NCBI GenBank assembly: GCA_020161455.1
Contig: JAIUNZ010000008.1
Location: forward strand, 1 to 64,000
Direction: 5' to 3'
DNA from: Bacteroidota bacterium
GTDB lineage: Bacteria > Bacteroidota > Bacteroidia > Flavobacteriales > Flavobacteriaceae
DNA: 64,000 bases
The translations under genes and the position numbers were made by a program. The notes under the pieces are model-generated. The model ran no database searches. It was given only the letters and a program-made list of their open reading frames with translations, and was not told where the DNA came from. How positions within the stretch are numbered: position 1 is the first letter of the stretch; each line of letters opens with the position of its first letter. Below, in pieces: positions 8,250 through 17,971 of the stretch.

Positions 8250-9260
8250 ATGCAAAAAATAAAAAACATCATCAAAAATCTAGTACCTAAAAGTTTTATA
8301 GAAAAAAGGTATCACAATTTTATGATAAAAAAGCATGATTCGTATAGTAATTACGACAAGGAACTTTTTTTAGAACACTCCAATGTTTTGCATCAAGATA
8401 CCCAATTGAAATACGTTGGAAGAATAGTACAATTGTACCATATAATCGAAAAAGGATTGACAATGCCCGAAATGCGTTTGGGATTTGGTCAACCCAAATT
8501 GATTAATTTGATTGATAAATGTTTGGCTTATCAAAAAAAATACGATACTAATAATATTCAATACCAACATGCAGTCGGTGTTATTGCTGAATATCAGAAA
8601 GTACATGAAGAACATCAGTATCCATTAGATGAAAATTTACTAAAAAAAATAAAATCTATTTTAGAGAAAGAGTCAGATCTGAAAATCACTAAACAGTTAA
8701 TTAAAACAAAAGCCAATTACTTTGAACACCAATTAGCCGCATTTGATACTTTTTCAAATAGTCGTCATAGTATTCGAAATTTTTCTGGTACGATAAAGAG
8801 TGAGCAAATTGAAGAAGCCATTCGTTTGGCGCAAAACACACCAACAGCTTGTAATCGCCAACCCATAAGAGTCCACATTATCGAAAACAAAGAATTGATT
8901 GCCGAAGCTTTTAAAATCCAAAATGGGAATAGAGGATTTGGTCACTTGGTTGATAAATTATTAGTTATAACGGCTGATATTTCTTCTTATCAAGATTCAG
9001 AAGAGCGAAACTTACCCTATGTAGATGGTGGCATGTACACGATGAATCTTTTATATGCTTTGCATTTTAATAAAGTGGCAGCTATTCCATTAAATTGGTG
9101 TAGAACGAAAGAAGAAGACCTAAAGATGCGAAAAGTAATTTCCATTCCGAAATCTGAAATAATAATAGTCTTTGTTGGTTGTGGAAATTTGCCAGACGAT
9201 TTTAAATTGGCTGTTTCAAAAAGATATGACTACAAAGATATTTTTACTAAACATAATTAA
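8250..9260 (+). CDS. Nitroreductase family protein in a polysaccharide locus
   Basis: A 336-residue protein. The C-terminal part (from about residue 168) is a nitroreductase fold with the FMN-phosphate motif SRHSIRNF (R172, R176), a NTPTACNRQP segment and the usual dimer region. The N-terminal 165 residues are helical and not typical of simple nitroreductases (which are about 200 residues). It would bind FMN and catalyse an oxidation or reduction with NAD(P)H. The next gene, one base on, encodes a polysaccharide pyruvyltransferase, a pairing I recall from other surface-glycan loci. No FrhB-like partner is present. The substrate is unknown. Confidence 0.88.
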   Translation: MQKIKNIIKNLVPKSFIEKRYHNFMIKKHDSYSNYDKELFLEHSNVLHQDTQLKYVGRIVQLYHIIEKGLTMPEMRLGFGQPKLINLIDKCLAYQKKYDTNNIQYQHAVGVIAEYQKVHEEHQYPLDENLLKKIKSILEKESDLKITKQLIKTKANYFEHQLAAFDTFSNSRHSIRNFSGTIKSEQIEEAIRLAQNTPTACNRQPIRVHIIENKELIAEAFKIQNGNRGFGHLVDKLLVITADISSYQDSEERNLPYVDGGMYTMNLLYALHFNKVAAIPLNWCRTKEEDLKMRKVISIPKSEIIIVFVGCGNLPDDFKLAVSKRYDYKDIFTKHN

Positions 9261-10349
9261 ATGAAAATAGGATTACTCACTTTTCATGCAGCACACAATT
9301 ATGGTGCAGTTTTACAAGCCTATGCTACGCAAGAAAAAATTAAAGAAATGGGATTTTCTATTGAAGTGATAGACTATAATCCATCGTATTTAATCAAGCA
9401 AAAACTATTTCCTTTTTCGGCTAAAGCTTCCGTTTTAGTAAATTTGAAACTATTTGTAGAAGGATTGATTACTTTTCCTTGGAAACTTAAAAGACAGAAT
9501 AATTTTCAAAATTTTATTTCACAACAATTAAATCTTTCAAATAAAAAATATCAAAATCAACCTTTTACAGAGAATACGGATTATGATTTGTTTGTAATGG
9601 GAAGTGATCAAATTTGGAATTGTAAATTAACCAAAGGATTTGATGCTGTTTACTTAGGAAACTTTAAAACAAAAACGACAGCCAAAAAAATTACTTATGC
9701 CGCCAGTATGTCGCATTATGGTTTAACAAATAATCAAGTAGAAGAATTTTCTAATTTGCTTACAAATTTTGATGATATTAGTGTTCGAGAAGAAGAACTA
9801 CATCAATACTTGCTAAATAATTATAACAAAGAAACAACTGTTGTCCTTGATCCTACTTTTTTATTAGATGCTCAAAAGTGGTCTTCAATGGCAGTAAAAC
9901 CCAAAACTACAAAAAAATATGTATTGGTGTATAGCATCGATTTAAGAGAAGATGCCTTGCGAATGGCAAATGCTATTGCAAAAGAAATAAATGCAGAAGT
10001 GATTGAATTGTCAATGGGTGTTGATAAAAATGTTTTAAAAAATAAGTATCAAACTGCATCTCCAGAAGAATATGTTGGATTATTTGAACATGCCGAATTT
10101 GTCATAACATCTTCTTTTCATGGTACTGCTTTTTCGGTAATATTTAATAAACCTTTTTTTTCAATTGCTCATGGTAGTGATAAAGATTCAAGACAAAAAA
10201 CGATATTGAATAATTTAGGAGTCATAGATCGATTTATATCAAAAGATGCTAATCTAGGCTTTAAAACCTTAGATTATACTATTCCAAATCAAAAATTGAA
10301 TGCCTTGAGAGAAACATCTCTTGAGTTTTTAAACAATAATTTAAGCTAA
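9261..10349 (+). CDS. Polysaccharide pyruvyl transferase family protein
   Basis: A 362-residue GT-B-like protein of the CsaB/WcaK family. It starts MKIGLLTFHAAHNYGAVLQAYA and has the diagnostic SSFHGTAFSVIFNKPFF block with H287. GSDQIWN at about residues 113-119 is also typical. These enzymes move pyruvate from phosphoenolpyruvate to a sugar as a ketal, adding negative charge. The ATG directly follows the stop of the nitroreductase gene, so the two are likely co-translated. Family membership is strong; pyruvylation itself is inferred. Confidence 0.93.
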   Translation: MKIGLLTFHAAHNYGAVLQAYATQEKIKEMGFSIEVIDYNPSYLIKQKLFPFSAKASVLVNLKLFVEGLITFPWKLKRQNNFQNFISQQLNLSNKKYQNQPFTENTDYDLFVMGSDQIWNCKLTKGFDAVYLGNFKTKTTAKKITYAASMSHYGLTNNQVEEFSNLLTNFDDISVREEELHQYLLNNYNKETTVVLDPTFLLDAQKWSSMAVKPKTTKKYVLVYSIDLREDALRMANAIAKEINAEVIELSMGVDKNVLKNKYQTASPEEYVGLFEHAEFVITSSFHGTAFSVIFNKPFFSIAHGSDKDSRQKTILNNLGVIDRFISKDANLGFKTLDYTIPNQKLNALRETSLEFLNNNLS

Positions 10350-10352
10350 TAT

Positions 10353-11351
10353 ATGGGATTGCCTATTTTTTCCATTATTATTCCAATGTATAATGTTGCA
10401 AACTATGTAGCAAGATGTATTGAAAGTTTAGAACAACAAGATATTCCTCACTCGGAATATGAAATTATCTGTATCAATGATGGCTCACCTGATAATTGTA
10501 AAGAAATTGTTGAGAATTTACAACAAAAATATTCCAATATAATTTTATTAAATCAAGAAAATCAAGGCGTTTCTATGGCTAGAAATAATGGAATCGCGAT
10601 TGCTTCTGGGAAATATATATTACCTATAGATCCTGATGATTATGTAATGCCAAATTCGTTCGGTAACATTGTCGCTTTAGTAGAAAAATTAGAATGTGAA
10701 GTATTGTATCTTGGGTTTGAAATTTTTGATGTTGACCAAAAAAGTATTTGGAAAACAAATTATAGCCAACAAAATCATCAATTATTTGATGGAGTAGATG
10801 GCTATTTTCAAGCACGTGGTTTTGATGTTAAAGATCCTGACCGTTCTTGGGCAATAGTATATAAAAAAGAACTACTTACTACTTATAAAATAACCTACCC
10901 AAAAAACGTACCCTATCTTGAAGATGGTCTATTTTTATCCAAAGTATTTGCAGTAGCTCAAAAAGTAAGTTTTGAAAATACTATTTTTTATCAAAGAACC
11001 ACTAGAATAGGTTCGGCTACCAATTCGAGATTGTTTTATTCAGAAAAAGCAATTGATGGATTTATTTTGGCAATAAATGATATAAAAACATTTGCCAAAC
11101 AAAACGAACTAACAAGTAAACAAGATGAATTGATAAATCATACTGTAGCAAAATTTGTTTTATTGGCTATTTCACCAAGTATAAACAGTTTTAATTTTAA
11201 AGAATATTATAAAATATTAAATAAATTAAAAGAGGCAAAAATTAAAAAAATTGAGACAAACGGATTACGTTTTTTATACAAAAAGCATATGTATATGTTT
11301 AATTTTTCAAAATTATTGTTTCCTTTTTATTTTAAAATAATCAATAAATAA
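10353..11351 (+). CDS. Family 2 glycosyltransferase
   Basis: A 332-residue GT-A enzyme with the N-terminal signature FSIIIPMYNVANYVARCIESL, an INDGSPDNC nucleotide-binding motif and a DPDD metal-binding cluster at residues 93-96. The ED pair in YLEDGLFLSKV fits the catalytic-base region of GT2 enzymes. It has a basic, aromatic C-terminus that may contact the membrane. The specificity is unknown. It is three bases after the pyruvyltransferase gene and three before an acetyltransferase gene. Confidence 0.94.
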   Translation: MGLPIFSIIIPMYNVANYVARCIESLEQQDIPHSEYEIICINDGSPDNCKEIVENLQQKYSNIILLNQENQGVSMARNNGIAIASGKYILPIDPDDYVMPNSFGNIVALVEKLECEVLYLGFEIFDVDQKSIWKTNYSQQNHQLFDGVDGYFQARGFDVKDPDRSWAIVYKKELLTTYKITYPKNVPYLEDGLFLSKVFAVAQKVSFENTIFYQRTTRIGSATNSRLFYSEKAIDGFILAINDIKTFAKQNELTSKQDELINHTVAKFVLLAISPSINSFNFKEYYKILNKLKEAKIKKIETNGLRFLYKKHMYMFNFSKLLFPFYFKIINK

Positions 11352-11353
11352 AA

Positions 11354-11878
11354 ATGATTTTTAACAGATTTAAATTTATTAATTGGAAAAAGAATGAACC
11401 TTCAAATTTTATTGAATATTTGTTTTCTCCAACTTCAATTAACTTAAGATTGGTGAATTTCTTTTTTCAAAAAATATTAAGAATTAATGCTGAAGTTCCC
11501 TTTATGGTCCATTTTACTTCCACAGTGAGTCAAACAGTTTATTTAGGTAAAGGCGTAGCACAATATTTTGCTAATTCAGGAAATTGTTATGTTCAAGGCA
11601 TTAACAAAATTTACATTGATGATTACACTATTTTTGCTCCTGGTGTAAAAATTATTTCAGCAAATCATGATAAAAAAAACTATAATTCTCATGATAAATC
11701 GGTACCGCCAATTAAAATTGGAAAAAATTGTTGGTTAGGAGCTAATTCAGTTATCTTACCAGGAGTTGAACTTGGTGATAATGTAATTGTTGCTGCTGGT
11801 GCAGTAGTAACAAAATCTTTTTCAAATAATTTAGTTATTGGTGGAGTACCTGCCAAAATATTAAGTGAAAACAAATAA
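11354..11878 (+). CDS. Hexapeptide-repeat O-acetyltransferase (maltose/galactoside type)
   Basis: A 174-residue left-handed beta-helix protein. The repeat block runs through IGKNCWLGANSVILPGV, LGDNVIVAAGAVVTKSF and IGGVPAKIL, and a histidine in ISANHD fits the catalytic His of the maltose/galactoside acetyltransferase group. It would acetylate a hydroxyl of a nucleotide sugar or of the growing repeat unit with acetyl-CoA. A 56-base AT-rich gap follows, with no promoter match. Confidence 0.9.
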   Translation: MIFNRFKFINWKKNEPSNFIEYLFSPTSINLRLVNFFFQKILRINAEVPFMVHFTSTVSQTVYLGKGVAQYFANSGNCYVQGINKIYIDDYTIFAPGVKIISANHDKKNYNSHDKSVPPIKIGKNCWLGANSVILPGVELGDNVIVAAGAVVTKSFSNNLVIGGVPAKILSENK

Positions 11879-11934
11879 ATTTAATATTCAAAATAAAGTA
11901 TAGAAAACGGTATTAAAGACAATAAAATTTAAGA

Positions 11935-13011
11935 ATGATAAATGTTACCAAGACTTTTTTTCCACCAATTGAAAATTATCAAAATCAGTTGCAACGAATT
12001 TGGAAAAATGAATGGTTGACCAATAGAGGAGAATTATTGCTTGAATTAGAAGATAAAATTAAAAATTATCTTTCTGTTTCCAACATCATAATAATGACTA
12101 ATGGCACCCTACCCATACAAATTGCCTTAAAAATACTTGGCAATTATGGAGAAATTATAACTACTCCTTTTAGTTATGTTGCTACAACATCATCTATTCT
12201 TTGGGAAAATTGTAAACCCGTTTTTGTTGACATAGATGCAGAATACTTAACTATTGATGAAACGAAAATTGAAGCGGCTATTACTCCAAAAACAACTGCA
12301 ATTTTAGCAACTCATGTATTTGGAAATCCATGTAATGTTGAAGAAATAGAAAAAATTGCCAAAAAACACCATCTTAAAGTTATTTATGATGCGGCTCATT
12401 CTTTTGGTGTAAATTATAAAGAAAAATCTATTTTCAACTATGGCGATGTGAGTACTTGTAGTTTTCATGCTACAAAATTATTTCATACTGGCGAAGGTGG
12501 AGCTCTTTTTTGTAATGATGCCGAACTACATCACAAAATGTATTATAGCCATAACTTTGGTCACAATGGACCACTAGATTTTTTTGGATTGGGAATTAAT
12601 GGAAAAACTTCAGAGCTTCAAGCAGCCATGGGTTTATCAGTACTGCCTTTTTTGTCAAATATTATCGAAAGCAGAAAAGAAGTAGTTGAATACTATAATT
12701 CTAATTTAAATTTTGCAATCCTAAAAACTATTAAAATTAGAGAAAACACAGAATGGAATTACAGTTATTATCCTATTTTATTTCAATCGGAAGAACAATT
12801 GGTTAAGGTTCAAAAAGTTTTGAATGAAAACGAAATTTTTCCAAGACGTTACTTTTATCCTTCCTTAAATAAAATAAATTATGTTAATGGGATTTCTATG
12901 CCAATTTCAGAAAATATTGCTTCAAGAATAATTTGTTTGCCACTATATTTTGGTCTGCAAGAAAAAGAATTAGCTTTAATTACCACAATAATTAATAAAG
13001 AAATATCTTAA
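11935..13011 (+). CDS. DegT/DnrJ/EryC1 sugar aminotransferase
   Basis: A 358-residue PLP enzyme of near-normal length. The phosphate-binding region MTNGTLPIQIAL, the PLP aspartate in VIYDAAHSFG, and the Schiff-base lysine K181 (HATKLFHTGEGGAL) are all present. It is related to VioA- and FdtB-like enzymes and would make an amino sugar from a keto-deoxy nucleotide sugar. It is one of four DegT-like genes in the window, of which one is short. The sugar cannot be assigned, because no dedicated dehydratase adjoins it. Confidence 0.9.
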   Translation: MINVTKTFFPPIENYQNQLQRIWKNEWLTNRGELLLELEDKIKNYLSVSNIIIMTNGTLPIQIALKILGNYGEIITTPFSYVATTSSILWENCKPVFVDIDAEYLTIDETKIEAAITPKTTAILATHVFGNPCNVEEIEKIAKKHHLKVIYDAAHSFGVNYKEKSIFNYGDVSTCSFHATKLFHTGEGGALFCNDAELHHKMYYSHNFGHNGPLDFFGLGINGKTSELQAAMGLSVLPFLSNIIESRKEVVEYYNSNLNFAILKTIKIRENTEWNYSYYPILFQSEEQLVKVQKVLNENEIFPRRYFYPSLNKINYVNGISMPISENIASRIICLPLYFGLQEKELALITTIINKEIS

Positions 13012-13052
13012 AGTAAACGATTCAGTAGTAAAATTATAAACAAATTTAAAAA

Positions 13053-14156
13053 ATGTCTAAAAAAATTCTGATTGTATCCAATGCTTTTTATCCTGAAAAT
13101 TCGCCTCGTTCTTTTCGAACGACCGAATTGGCTAAAGAATTAGTTAGACAAGGTAATGAGGTTGCAGTATTAACTCATCCCCGAGAAGGAACAGAAAGTT
13201 ATTGTGAATCTTTTGGAATTAAATTCAAGAATTTAGGAAATTTAACTTGGCCAGCACCCAAAGTTAAAGGAACAGGGATAGTAAGACTATTTTGGAGAAT
13301 ACTATGTCGTTTTAGTTTATTGTTATTTGAGTATCCTAATATTCAACTTCTATTTCTTGTGAAAAAGGCACTAAAAAAAGAAAAAGACTATGATGCTTTG
13401 ATTTCAATAGCAGTACCTTATCCCATTCATTGGGGTGTTGCTAGAATTTGGTCGAAAAAAATTGCTAAAATCTGGATAGCCGATTGTGGTGATCCCTACA
13501 TGGGTCAAGAAAACGATACTTTTAAACCTATGTTTTATTTTGGTTGGCTTGAAAAAAAGTTCTGCAAAAAAGCAAATTATATAACTGTTCCAACTGAAAA
13601 ATCTATTGGAGGTTATTATCCCGAGTTTCATGATAAAATTAAAGTAATTCCACAAGGATTCAAATTTGAAGACATTCAAGTATATACAGGAGAGCTTTCT
13701 AAGGAAAAAATAATTTTCGGCTATGCAGGAATGTTTATACCAGGAAGACGTGATCCTTCTGAATTTTTAGAATACTTAAACTCGTTGCCAGAAAACTTCA
13801 ATTTTGAGTTCCATGTTTATACCACCACACCTCAATTTGTTACACCTTTTATTAAAGAAAATAGTAATAGAATTATATTGAAAGAATTAGTTCCAAGAGA
13901 AAAATTACTTTACGAATTATCTAAAATGAATTTTGTAGTCAACTTTGAAAATGTTGGAAATACGCAAACACCTAGTAAACTGATTGACTATTTAATTATT
14001 GAAAAACCTGTTTTGAGTGTAAAATTTGGTGATTTAAGACCCAATATTATTTTAGAATTTTTTAAAGATTCCTATTCAAATAAAATGGAATTACCCAATA
14101 AAAATATATATAGAATAGAAAATGTAGCGCAACAATTTTTAGCCCTAATTCCTTAA
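13053..14156 (+). CDS. Glycosyltransferase, GT4-like (GT-B fold)
   Basis: A 367-residue GT-B protein. The N-terminal Rossmann half begins KILIVSNAFYPENSPRSFRTTELAKEL, a start common to GT4 enzymes with bound acceptor sites in that loop. The C-terminal half has FGYAGMF and a TPSKLIDYLIIEKPVLS block in place of the canonical EGFG...EAMACG motif, which is reduced. Donor and linkage cannot be predicted. A 41-base gap separates it from the aminotransferase gene. It abuts the polymerase gene directly. Confidence 0.88.
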   Translation: MSKKILIVSNAFYPENSPRSFRTTELAKELVRQGNEVAVLTHPREGTESYCESFGIKFKNLGNLTWPAPKVKGTGIVRLFWRILCRFSLLLFEYPNIQLLFLVKKALKKEKDYDALISIAVPYPIHWGVARIWSKKIAKIWIADCGDPYMGQENDTFKPMFYFGWLEKKFCKKANYITVPTEKSIGGYYPEFHDKIKVIPQGFKFEDIQVYTGELSKEKIIFGYAGMFIPGRRDPSEFLEYLNSLPENFNFEFHVYTTTPQFVTPFIKENSNRIILKELVPREKLLYELSKMNFVVNFENVGNTQTPSKLIDYLIIEKPVLSVKFGDLRPNIILEFFKDSYSNKMELPNKNIYRIENVAQQFLALIP

Positions 14157-15380
14157 ATGAAAAACGCCTTTTTTTATTTTATTATTTTTCCTTTTTATGG
14201 ATTGATTCAAGCCATTAAAAACTATCGTTTGCCTTGGGCTAAAAACATGATTTGGTTATTTTTAGTTTTTTATGGATATACGATGTACCGTCCAGAGGCA
14301 ATGGATAGCACTAGATATATTGCTAAACTCCAAAAGTTATATGAGGCTCCAAGAACATGGGAAATTTTCATTGGCAGTTTTTATTCAATTGACGAAAGAG
14401 GACAAGGTAGCGTTGATATTTATGAACCTATAATGGTAAATTTTGTTTCGTTATTTACGGATAACGGTAATGTATTATTTGCATTTTATGGATTGGTTTT
14501 TGGCTATTTTTATTCTAGAAATATTTGGTTTTTAATAGATGAAATTAAAATAAAACATAATGCAAAATATATTTGGGTACTCCTCTTTGCTTTTGTTTGT
14601 ATCATCGGTTTTTGGGAGTTGAACGGGGTTCGAATGTGGACAGCAGCACAAGTTTTTTTCTTTGGGGTATTTACAGCTTTAATTAAAAAAGATAAAAAAG
14701 GAATAATGATTGTATTGTCAAGTGTATTAATACATTTTTCTTTCGCTCTTCCAATTGGGTTATTTTTCGTCTATTATTTTTTCAAAATTCCTTGGCGGTT
14801 TTTATATTTTATTTTTATTGCTAGTTTCTTTGTGTCACTTTTTAATATAACAATTGTTAGTACTTTTCTTGAAAATAACCTTCCAGATGTTTTATTGCCA
14901 AGAGTAAAAAGTTATACCAGTGATGTTTATATCGAAACATATGAAAATCTAAATGACCAATACAATTGGTATATAAAATATTCAGGAACAATAATTAATT
15001 ATGCAATAGCTATATTATTGTCTGTCATCTATTTTAGTAAAAATCGAACATATTTAATAGATAAAGATTTTTTGAAATTTCTAAGTTTTGCAACAATCTT
15101 GCTTACCGTTGGAAACTTATTGTCAAAAATACCTTCGGGTGAACGTTATTTAATTCTTGCTCAATTTACAGCTATGGCGTCATTGGTAGTGTATTATGTG
15201 CGTTTTGATCAATTAGCCTTTAAGAAATCGACGGTCATGCTTACTCCTTTTTTGTTGTTCTTCATTATTATCGCTATAAGAAAATCATTTGATACAGTTT
15301 CAATAATGACCGTTTTTACCAATCCCGTTTTGGCAACCATTTTTGATGCACCAGTACCTCTAATCGATTTAATTAAATAG
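14157..15380 (+). CDS. EpsG-family polysaccharide polymerase (Wzy candidate)
   Basis: A 407-residue integral membrane protein with about ten hydrophobic segments. It has the EpsG-like early motif YTMYRPEAMDSTRY on the first large loop and a long hydrophilic loop around residues 250-280. EpsG and Wzy proteins join repeat units on the outer face of the inner membrane. With the flippase at 5767 it would complete a Wzx/Wzy assembly set. Wzy proteins vary greatly, so the assignment rests on topology, the Arg-containing loop and context. Confidence 0.82.
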   Translation: MKNAFFYFIIFPFYGLIQAIKNYRLPWAKNMIWLFLVFYGYTMYRPEAMDSTRYIAKLQKLYEAPRTWEIFIGSFYSIDERGQGSVDIYEPIMVNFVSLFTDNGNVLFAFYGLVFGYFYSRNIWFLIDEIKIKHNAKYIWVLLFAFVCIIGFWELNGVRMWTAAQVFFFGVFTALIKKDKKGIMIVLSSVLIHFSFALPIGLFFVYYFFKIPWRFLYFIFIASFFVSLFNITIVSTFLENNLPDVLLPRVKSYTSDVYIETYENLNDQYNWYIKYSGTIINYAIAILLSVIYFSKNRTYLIDKDFLKFLSFATILLTVGNLLSKIPSGERYLILAQFTAMASLVVYYVRFDQLAFKKSTVMLTPFLLFFIIIAIRKSFDTVSIMTVFTNPVLATIFDAPVPLIDLIK

Positions 15381-15383
15381 TAT

Positions 15384-16499
15384 ATGTCTTTAAGAACTAA
15401 TTTAGTTACTTTAAAATCGCACATAAATGCTGCTAAAATCAATTCAAAAGGATTAAAAGTCAATCAAAAATTATTGATTGTTGAATCTGACGATTGGGGT
15501 GCTATTCGAACACCTTCAAAAGATGTGCTAGATGCCTTTATTAAAAAAGGAATTGATTGTTCCAATAGTATTTACAAAAATGATTCTTTGGCTTCGGCAA
15601 ACGATTTGGAACTTTTATTTGAAGTGTTAGGAAACTATAAAGATATAGATGGAAATACCGCAAAGATTACTGCCAATGCTATAATGGCAAATCCAGATTT
15701 TGATAAAATTAAAGAGAACAATTTTCAGTCTTATTTTTATGAACCATTCACCGAAACCTTAAAGAAATATCCAAACCATCAAAATAATTTGAATAGTTGG
15801 AAAGAAGGAATGAAAGCAGGTGTTTTTCAACCACAATTTCATGGAAGAGAACACGTAAACATTAATCGTTGGATGAAAGCACTCCAGAAAAATGAAGGTA
15901 AAGTTAGAACACTTTTTGATTACAACACCACTTTTTCTGGTGTAGGAGACTATAGTTTTATGGAATCCTATGATTGGGATAATCCTTCAGAGATTGAAAA
16001 TCATAAAATAATAATAGCAGACGGATTACGACTTTTTAAAGAAATTTTTGGGTTTGAATCAAAATCATTTATTGCACCTTGTTATAATTGGGATTCCAAA
16101 TTAGAAGCCTTTTTAGCGAATCAAAACATCGAATGGATTCAAGGATTACGGTCGCAATTACAACCAACCGGAACTTTTGATAACTATCAACTCAAAAAAC
16201 ATTCTTTTGGTCAAAAGAATAAAGGTGTGAAATACAATATTAGAAATTGTTTTTTTGAACCTAGTATGTTGCCTAGCAAAAACTGGGTAGATAGTTGTTT
16301 GGCTCAAATTCAATCAGCATTTTTGTTTTCAAAACCTGCAGTAATTTGTTCGCATAGAATTAATTTTATTGGTTTTATCAGCGAAAAAAACAGAGATAGA
16401 GGTTTAAAAGATTTAGACCAATTATTGCAACAAGTACTAAAAAAATGGCCCGATGTGAAATTCATTTCAACAGATCAATTATCAAATTATATAAAATAA
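15384..16499 (+). CDS. Polysaccharide deacetylase-like protein, paralogue 1
   Basis: A 371-residue cytoplasmic-looking protein with no signal peptide. It has an Asp-Asp pair (D36, D37 in VESDDWGAIRTP) at a beta-strand end, as in the NodB-like deacetylase first motif, and H153-GRE-H157. CSHRINFIG near residue 313 may give a further metal ligand. It is a paralogue of the protein at 29896 with the same spacing of these motifs. I recall such proteins being labelled polysaccharide (de)acetylase without characterisation. It precedes MBOAT and SGNH genes, which fits an acyl-group role. Reaction and substrate are unproven. Confidence 0.75.
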   Translation: MSLRTNLVTLKSHINAAKINSKGLKVNQKLLIVESDDWGAIRTPSKDVLDAFIKKGIDCSNSIYKNDSLASANDLELLFEVLGNYKDIDGNTAKITANAIMANPDFDKIKENNFQSYFYEPFTETLKKYPNHQNNLNSWKEGMKAGVFQPQFHGREHVNINRWMKALQKNEGKVRTLFDYNTTFSGVGDYSFMESYDWDNPSEIENHKIIIADGLRLFKEIFGFESKSFIAPCYNWDSKLEAFLANQNIEWIQGLRSQLQPTGTFDNYQLKKHSFGQKNKGVKYNIRNCFFEPSMLPSKNWVDSCLAQIQSAFLFSKPAVICSHRINFIGFISEKNRDRGLKDLDQLLQQVLKKWPDVKFISTDQLSNYIK

Positions 16500-16500
16500 T

Positions 16501-17961
16501 ATGCTTTTTAATTCTATAGAGTTTGCTATTTTCTTACCAATTGTATTTATACTGTATTGGTTTGTATTTAATAAAAAATTGAGCAAACAAAACTTATTAT
16601 TGCTCTTGGTAAGTTATGTTTTTTATGCTTGGTGGGATTGGCGATTCTTATTTCTTCTTGCTTTTTCAACTTTTCTAGATTATTTTTCTGGATTAAAAAT
16701 TGAACAAGCAACCTCAAATGCTAAAAGTAAATTTTGGCTCATAACTAGTATCGGAATTAATTTGGGTTTTTTAGGATTTTTCAAGTACTACAATTTTTTT
16801 GTTACAGAATTGTCCAATTCGTTAACAAGTATTGGCTTGAGTGTAAATCCTTGGTTGCTCAAAATAGTATTGCCAGTAGGGATTTCATTCTATACCTTTC
16901 ATGGACTTTCTTATATCATTGATGTTTACAAAAAAAGAATTGTAGCCGAGAAAAATTTTGTAGAATATGCTGTTTTTGTGAGCTATTTTCCATTGCTTGT
17001 AGCTGGACCAATTGAAAGAGCCACTCATTTATTACCACAAGTTAAAAAAGTAAGAACTTTTAACTATGACCAAGCTGTCGATGGCTTGCGGCAAATTCTT
17101 TGGGGTTTGTTTAAAAAAATTGTCATTGCTGACAATTGTGCCATGTATGCTAATGCAATTTTTAACAATAGTGCCAGCCATGATGGAAGTAGTTTATTTA
17201 TTGGTGCCTTATTCTTTACTTTCCAAATCTATGGCGATTTTTCAGGATATTCGGATATTGCACTAGGAGCTTCTAGATTATTTGGTATTGAATTATTGCG
17301 TAATTTTGCCTATCCTTATTTCTCAAGAGATATTGCCGAATTTTGGCGAAGATGGCATATTTCGCTTTCTACTTGGTTTAGAGATTACCTCTATTTTCCG
17401 CTTGGTGGAAGCAAAGGTGGCACTTGGATGAAAGTTAGAAATACTTTTGCCATATTTTTAGTCAGTGGTTTTTGGCATGGAGCCAATTGGACTTTTATCG
17501 CTTGGGGTTTTCTAAATGCGTTGTATTTTATACCATTACTATTGTTGAACCGAAATCGAAATCACATTGAAGTTATTTCTACCAATGCACTTTTTCCATC
17601 TGTTAAAGAATTTTTTCAAATATCATTTACGTTCTTTTTAACAGTCATAGCTTGGATATTTTTTAGAGCCGATTCCATTACACATGCTTTTTCAATTTTA
17701 AAGGTGCTTTTTTCAAAAAGTTTTTTCCAAAAACCCGATTTTATTGGTGCACACGATACGTTTTATTTACTAATTCACATTACAATGATCATTGTAATGA
17801 TAGTTATAGAATGGCTGCATAGAGACAAGCAATTTGGATTACAATTCAATCAAAAGACATTAAATTCTACGTTTAAACGATGGTCAATTTATACAATTAT
17901 AGTTGTGTTCATATTGCTTTTTGGCGGAAAACAAAACAATTTTATATACTTCCAATTCTAA
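16501..17961 (+). CDS. MBOAT family O-acyltransferase (AlgI-like)
   Basis: A 486-residue polytopic membrane protein. It opens with MLFNSIEFAIFLPIVFILYW and has the conserved RRWHISLSTWFRDYLYFPLGG block. It carries the catalytic histidine H326 in SGFWHGANWTFIAWG. AlgI/DltB-type MBOATs move acyl groups across the inner membrane for O-acylation of extracytoplasmic polysaccharide. The next gene encodes a membrane-anchored SGNH protein, the usual partner that completes the transfer in the periplasm. Confidence 0.95.
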   Translation: MLFNSIEFAIFLPIVFILYWFVFNKKLSKQNLLLLLVSYVFYAWWDWRFLFLLAFSTFLDYFSGLKIEQATSNAKSKFWLITSIGINLGFLGFFKYYNFFVTELSNSLTSIGLSVNPWLLKIVLPVGISFYTFHGLSYIIDVYKKRIVAEKNFVEYAVFVSYFPLLVAGPIERATHLLPQVKKVRTFNYDQAVDGLRQILWGLFKKIVIADNCAMYANAIFNNSASHDGSSLFIGALFFTFQIYGDFSGYSDIALGASRLFGIELLRNFAYPYFSRDIAEFWRRWHISLSTWFRDYLYFPLGGSKGGTWMKVRNTFAIFLVSGFWHGANWTFIAWGFLNALYFIPLLLLNRNRNHIEVISTNALFPSVKEFFQISFTFFLTVIAWIFFRADSITHAFSILKVLFSKSFFQKPDFIGAHDTFYLLIHITMIIVMIVIEWLHRDKQFGLQFNQKTLNSTFKRWSIYTIIVVFILLFGGKQNNFIYFQF

Positions 17962-17971
17962 ATAATTGCAG

